Assembly (NCBI RefSeq): GCF_021696945.1
Contig: NZ_JACYHE010000032.1
Location: forward strand, 1 to 60,700
Reading direction: 5' to 3'
Source: Streptomyces sp. JJ36
GTDB lineage: Bacteria; Actinomycetota; Actinomycetes; Streptomycetales; Streptomycetaceae
Length of the DNA stretch: 60,700 nucleotides
A program made the translations under genes and the position numbers. A model generated the notes under the pieces. That model was not told where the DNA came from. It worked only from the letters and a program-made list of their open reading frames with translations, and searched no databases. Shown here piece by piece: positions 59,695 to 60,700 of this stretch. Position 1 is the stretch's first letter. The number at the start of each line of letters is the position of its first letter.

Positions 59695-60054
59695 CCCAAC
59701 GTGGAAGCGCTTCCCGCGCCGGGGGCCGCCGAGGAGGCGCAGCCCTGCTGCCCGCCCCTCACCGAACGCCCCCTGACCGCCGAGGAGGCCGAGCGCACGG
59801 CCGCGATGTTCAAGGCGCTCGGCGACCCCGTGCGCCTCCGCCTCTTCTCCCTGGTCGCCTCCCACGAGGGCGGCGAGGCCTGCGTCTGCGACATCTCCGA
59901 CGTCGGCGTCTCCCAGCCGACCGTCAGCCACCACCTCAAGAAGCTCCGCGAGGCCGGGCTGCTCACCAGCGAGCGCCGCGGCACGTGGGTGTACTACCGC
60001 GTCGCCCCGTCCGTCCTCGCCGCCATGGGGCACGCCCTCGCCACCTCCTCCTGA
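59692..60054 (+). CDS. ArsR family metal(loid)-responsive regulator
   Basis: This is a 120-aa winged-helix repressor starting at ATG 59692, which lies within the operator-like palindrome and has no ribosome site, so it may be leaderless. The core is MFKALGDPVRLRLFSLVASH with CVCDISDVGVSQPTVSHHL, KKLREAGLLTSERRGTWVYY. The CVCD motif provides the thiols that bind As(III)/Sb(III) in ArsR, and a Cys-Cys pair sits in the N-terminal tail QPCCPPL. No arsenic transporter or reductase gene is in the window. Confidence 0.9.
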   Translation: MPNVEALPAPGAAEEAQPCCPPLTERPLTAEEAERTAAMFKALGDPVRLRLFSLVASHEGGEACVCDISDVGVSQPTVSHHLKKLREAGLLTSERRGTWVYYRVAPSVLAAMGHALATSS

Positions 60055-60700
60055 GGGGCCGGGGGCCGACGCCTGAGCCGGGCTCGGGCGTACCCGTCCG
60101 CGTGTGCGGCTGCGGCTGCGGCTTCGCGGCCGGGGTGGTGGCGGGTGCGTTGCCGGGTGCGGCGGGGGCGCGTGCCCGCGCGGCTGGTCGGGGTCGCCGG
60201 GGGCCCGCCCGCGTCGTGATCATGTACTGGTCCACGCTTTTGACGGATTTGGGCTGATTTTCGTCAAAAGCGTGGACCAGTACATGATCATCCGGGAATC
60301 GTCAGGGGTAATGCCCAGTGGCGGCCCTTACGCCCCTGGTCCGGGGGCAGGCCGGGTGCGCCAGGGGTGCGGGCCCCTGGGCCGCGCGCCCCGGGTCCAG
60401 GTCCGGGTTCCCGCCAGGCGGCAGGCCGAGCGCCGGACGTCACCGGCCTGGCCGCCGAGCGCCGGGCACCCCGGGGCAGCGCGAGGGCCCGGCCAGGCCC
60501 CGGCGGCGCCGGCCCGCTTCCATGTGCTGAGAGCCGGGGGCGTACCCCCACTCCGGAACGGCCCGCAGCCGAACCCCGCGCTGCCACGCACGTGGAACGA
60601 GCGGAGCGAGAAGACGAAAGCTCAGGCACAGCGCGGCAGCAGCCAGCCAGGGCACCCCCGTCACCGGCTACCGACCGCCCCGCCGCCCGGCCCCGTCACA
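60055..60700. other. Right-end region without a convincing gene
   Basis: Apart from the inverted repeat described separately, no ORF here has convincing codon pattern, start site or family resemblance. Very GC-rich, repeat-like stretches dominate. A gene may begin beyond the edge. Confidence 0.5.
60217..60290. repeat. Perfect 29-bp inverted repeat
   Basis: Left arm 60,217-60,245 (TGATCATGTACTGGTCCACG, then CTTTTGACG) and right arm 60,262-60,290 are exact reverse complements. They are separated by a 16-nt loop, GATTTGGGCTGATTTT. The arms are much richer in A/T than the flanks. It could be a terminator, a REP/MITE-like mobile repeat or a cruciform-forming site. Confidence 0.95.

Noticed and set aside
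60288..60629. 113-residue ORF at the right end
   Set aside because: Composition is Arg/Gly/Pro/Ala without domain or ribosome site, and it begins next to the inverted repeat.
1..60700. CRISPR array, rRNA operon, complete prophage
   Set aside because: No regularly spaced repeat of the right length, no rRNA signatures and no phage structural genes were seen on either strand.

Overview
The window is a very high-GC actinobacterial chromosome segment and almost certainly comes from a Streptomyces. The evidence is GTG starts, GGAGG-type ribosome sites, a rodlin gene, a small-type SRP RNA next to dnaX, SigB/SigF-type and ECF sigma factors, and DmdR1/IdeR-type iron boxes. It contains two tRNA genes, one SRP RNA and about 45 intact or partial protein genes. 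There are also several clear gene remnants. No CRISPR array, rRNA or complete insertion sequence was seen.

Left part (1-14.4 kb). The left edge holds a truncated trypsin-like protease/P-loop NTPase gene with its trypco2 partner, a pair type known from NTP-dependent conflict systems. A metallophosphoesterase and a tRNA-Pro follow. From about 3.2 to 7.5 kb, just 3' of the tRNA, lies a decayed accessory island. It holds an HTH-DUF488 fusion, a Cys-containing unknown protein, a frameshifted IS256-type transposase remnant, a second Cys-rich unknown and an internally deleted methyltransferase relic. Then come a VOC protein, an antibiotic-biosynthesis-type monooxygenase, a saccharopine-dehydrogenase-like reductase, an ABC exporter, two lipoproteins and a lone rodlin.

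Middle part (14.5-38 kb). This carries an S9 peptidase, SURF1, an ECF sigma factor coupled to a putative membrane anti-sigma factor, and the lysC-asd operon. The housekeeping block DUF5063-recR-ybaB-dnaX-ffs and a tRNA-Ser lie at 32.6-38 kb. Between lysC and that block sits about 10 kb of accessory genes: an Excalibur protein, a Uma2/regulator pair, DHFR-like genes (one reduced to a stub), a TetR/flavin monooxygenase pair with a visible operator, DUF72, FUSC, VOC proteins and an AraC regulator.

Right part (38-60.7 kb). This contains a VOC gene with an AraC stub, a DUF2975/small-HTH pair with operator-like palindromes, a GlsB-type protein, a FocA-type transporter, a SigB/SigF-family sigma factor, and VanZ and TPR proteins. 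The largest functional unit is an NRPS-independent siderophore (NIS) operon on the minus strand (45,978-56,830). It has two PLP decarboxylases, two IucA/IucC synthetases, an amine N-hydroxylase and a glutamine-synthetase-like enzyme. An iron box precedes it, and a second iron box precedes a convergent siderophore-binding lipoprotein gene. No N-acyltransferase gene is present, and three of the enzymes or subunits carry long Gly/Ala/Pro-rich additions. The right end has a spermidine-synthase-like protein, an AhpD/CMD-type protein, a YczE-type membrane protein, an ArsR regulator and a perfect 29-bp inverted repeat.

Most promising for new biology are the NIS operon, the HTH-DUF488 two-gene module in the tRNA-Pro island, the protease/trypco2 pair and the 29-bp inverted repeat.
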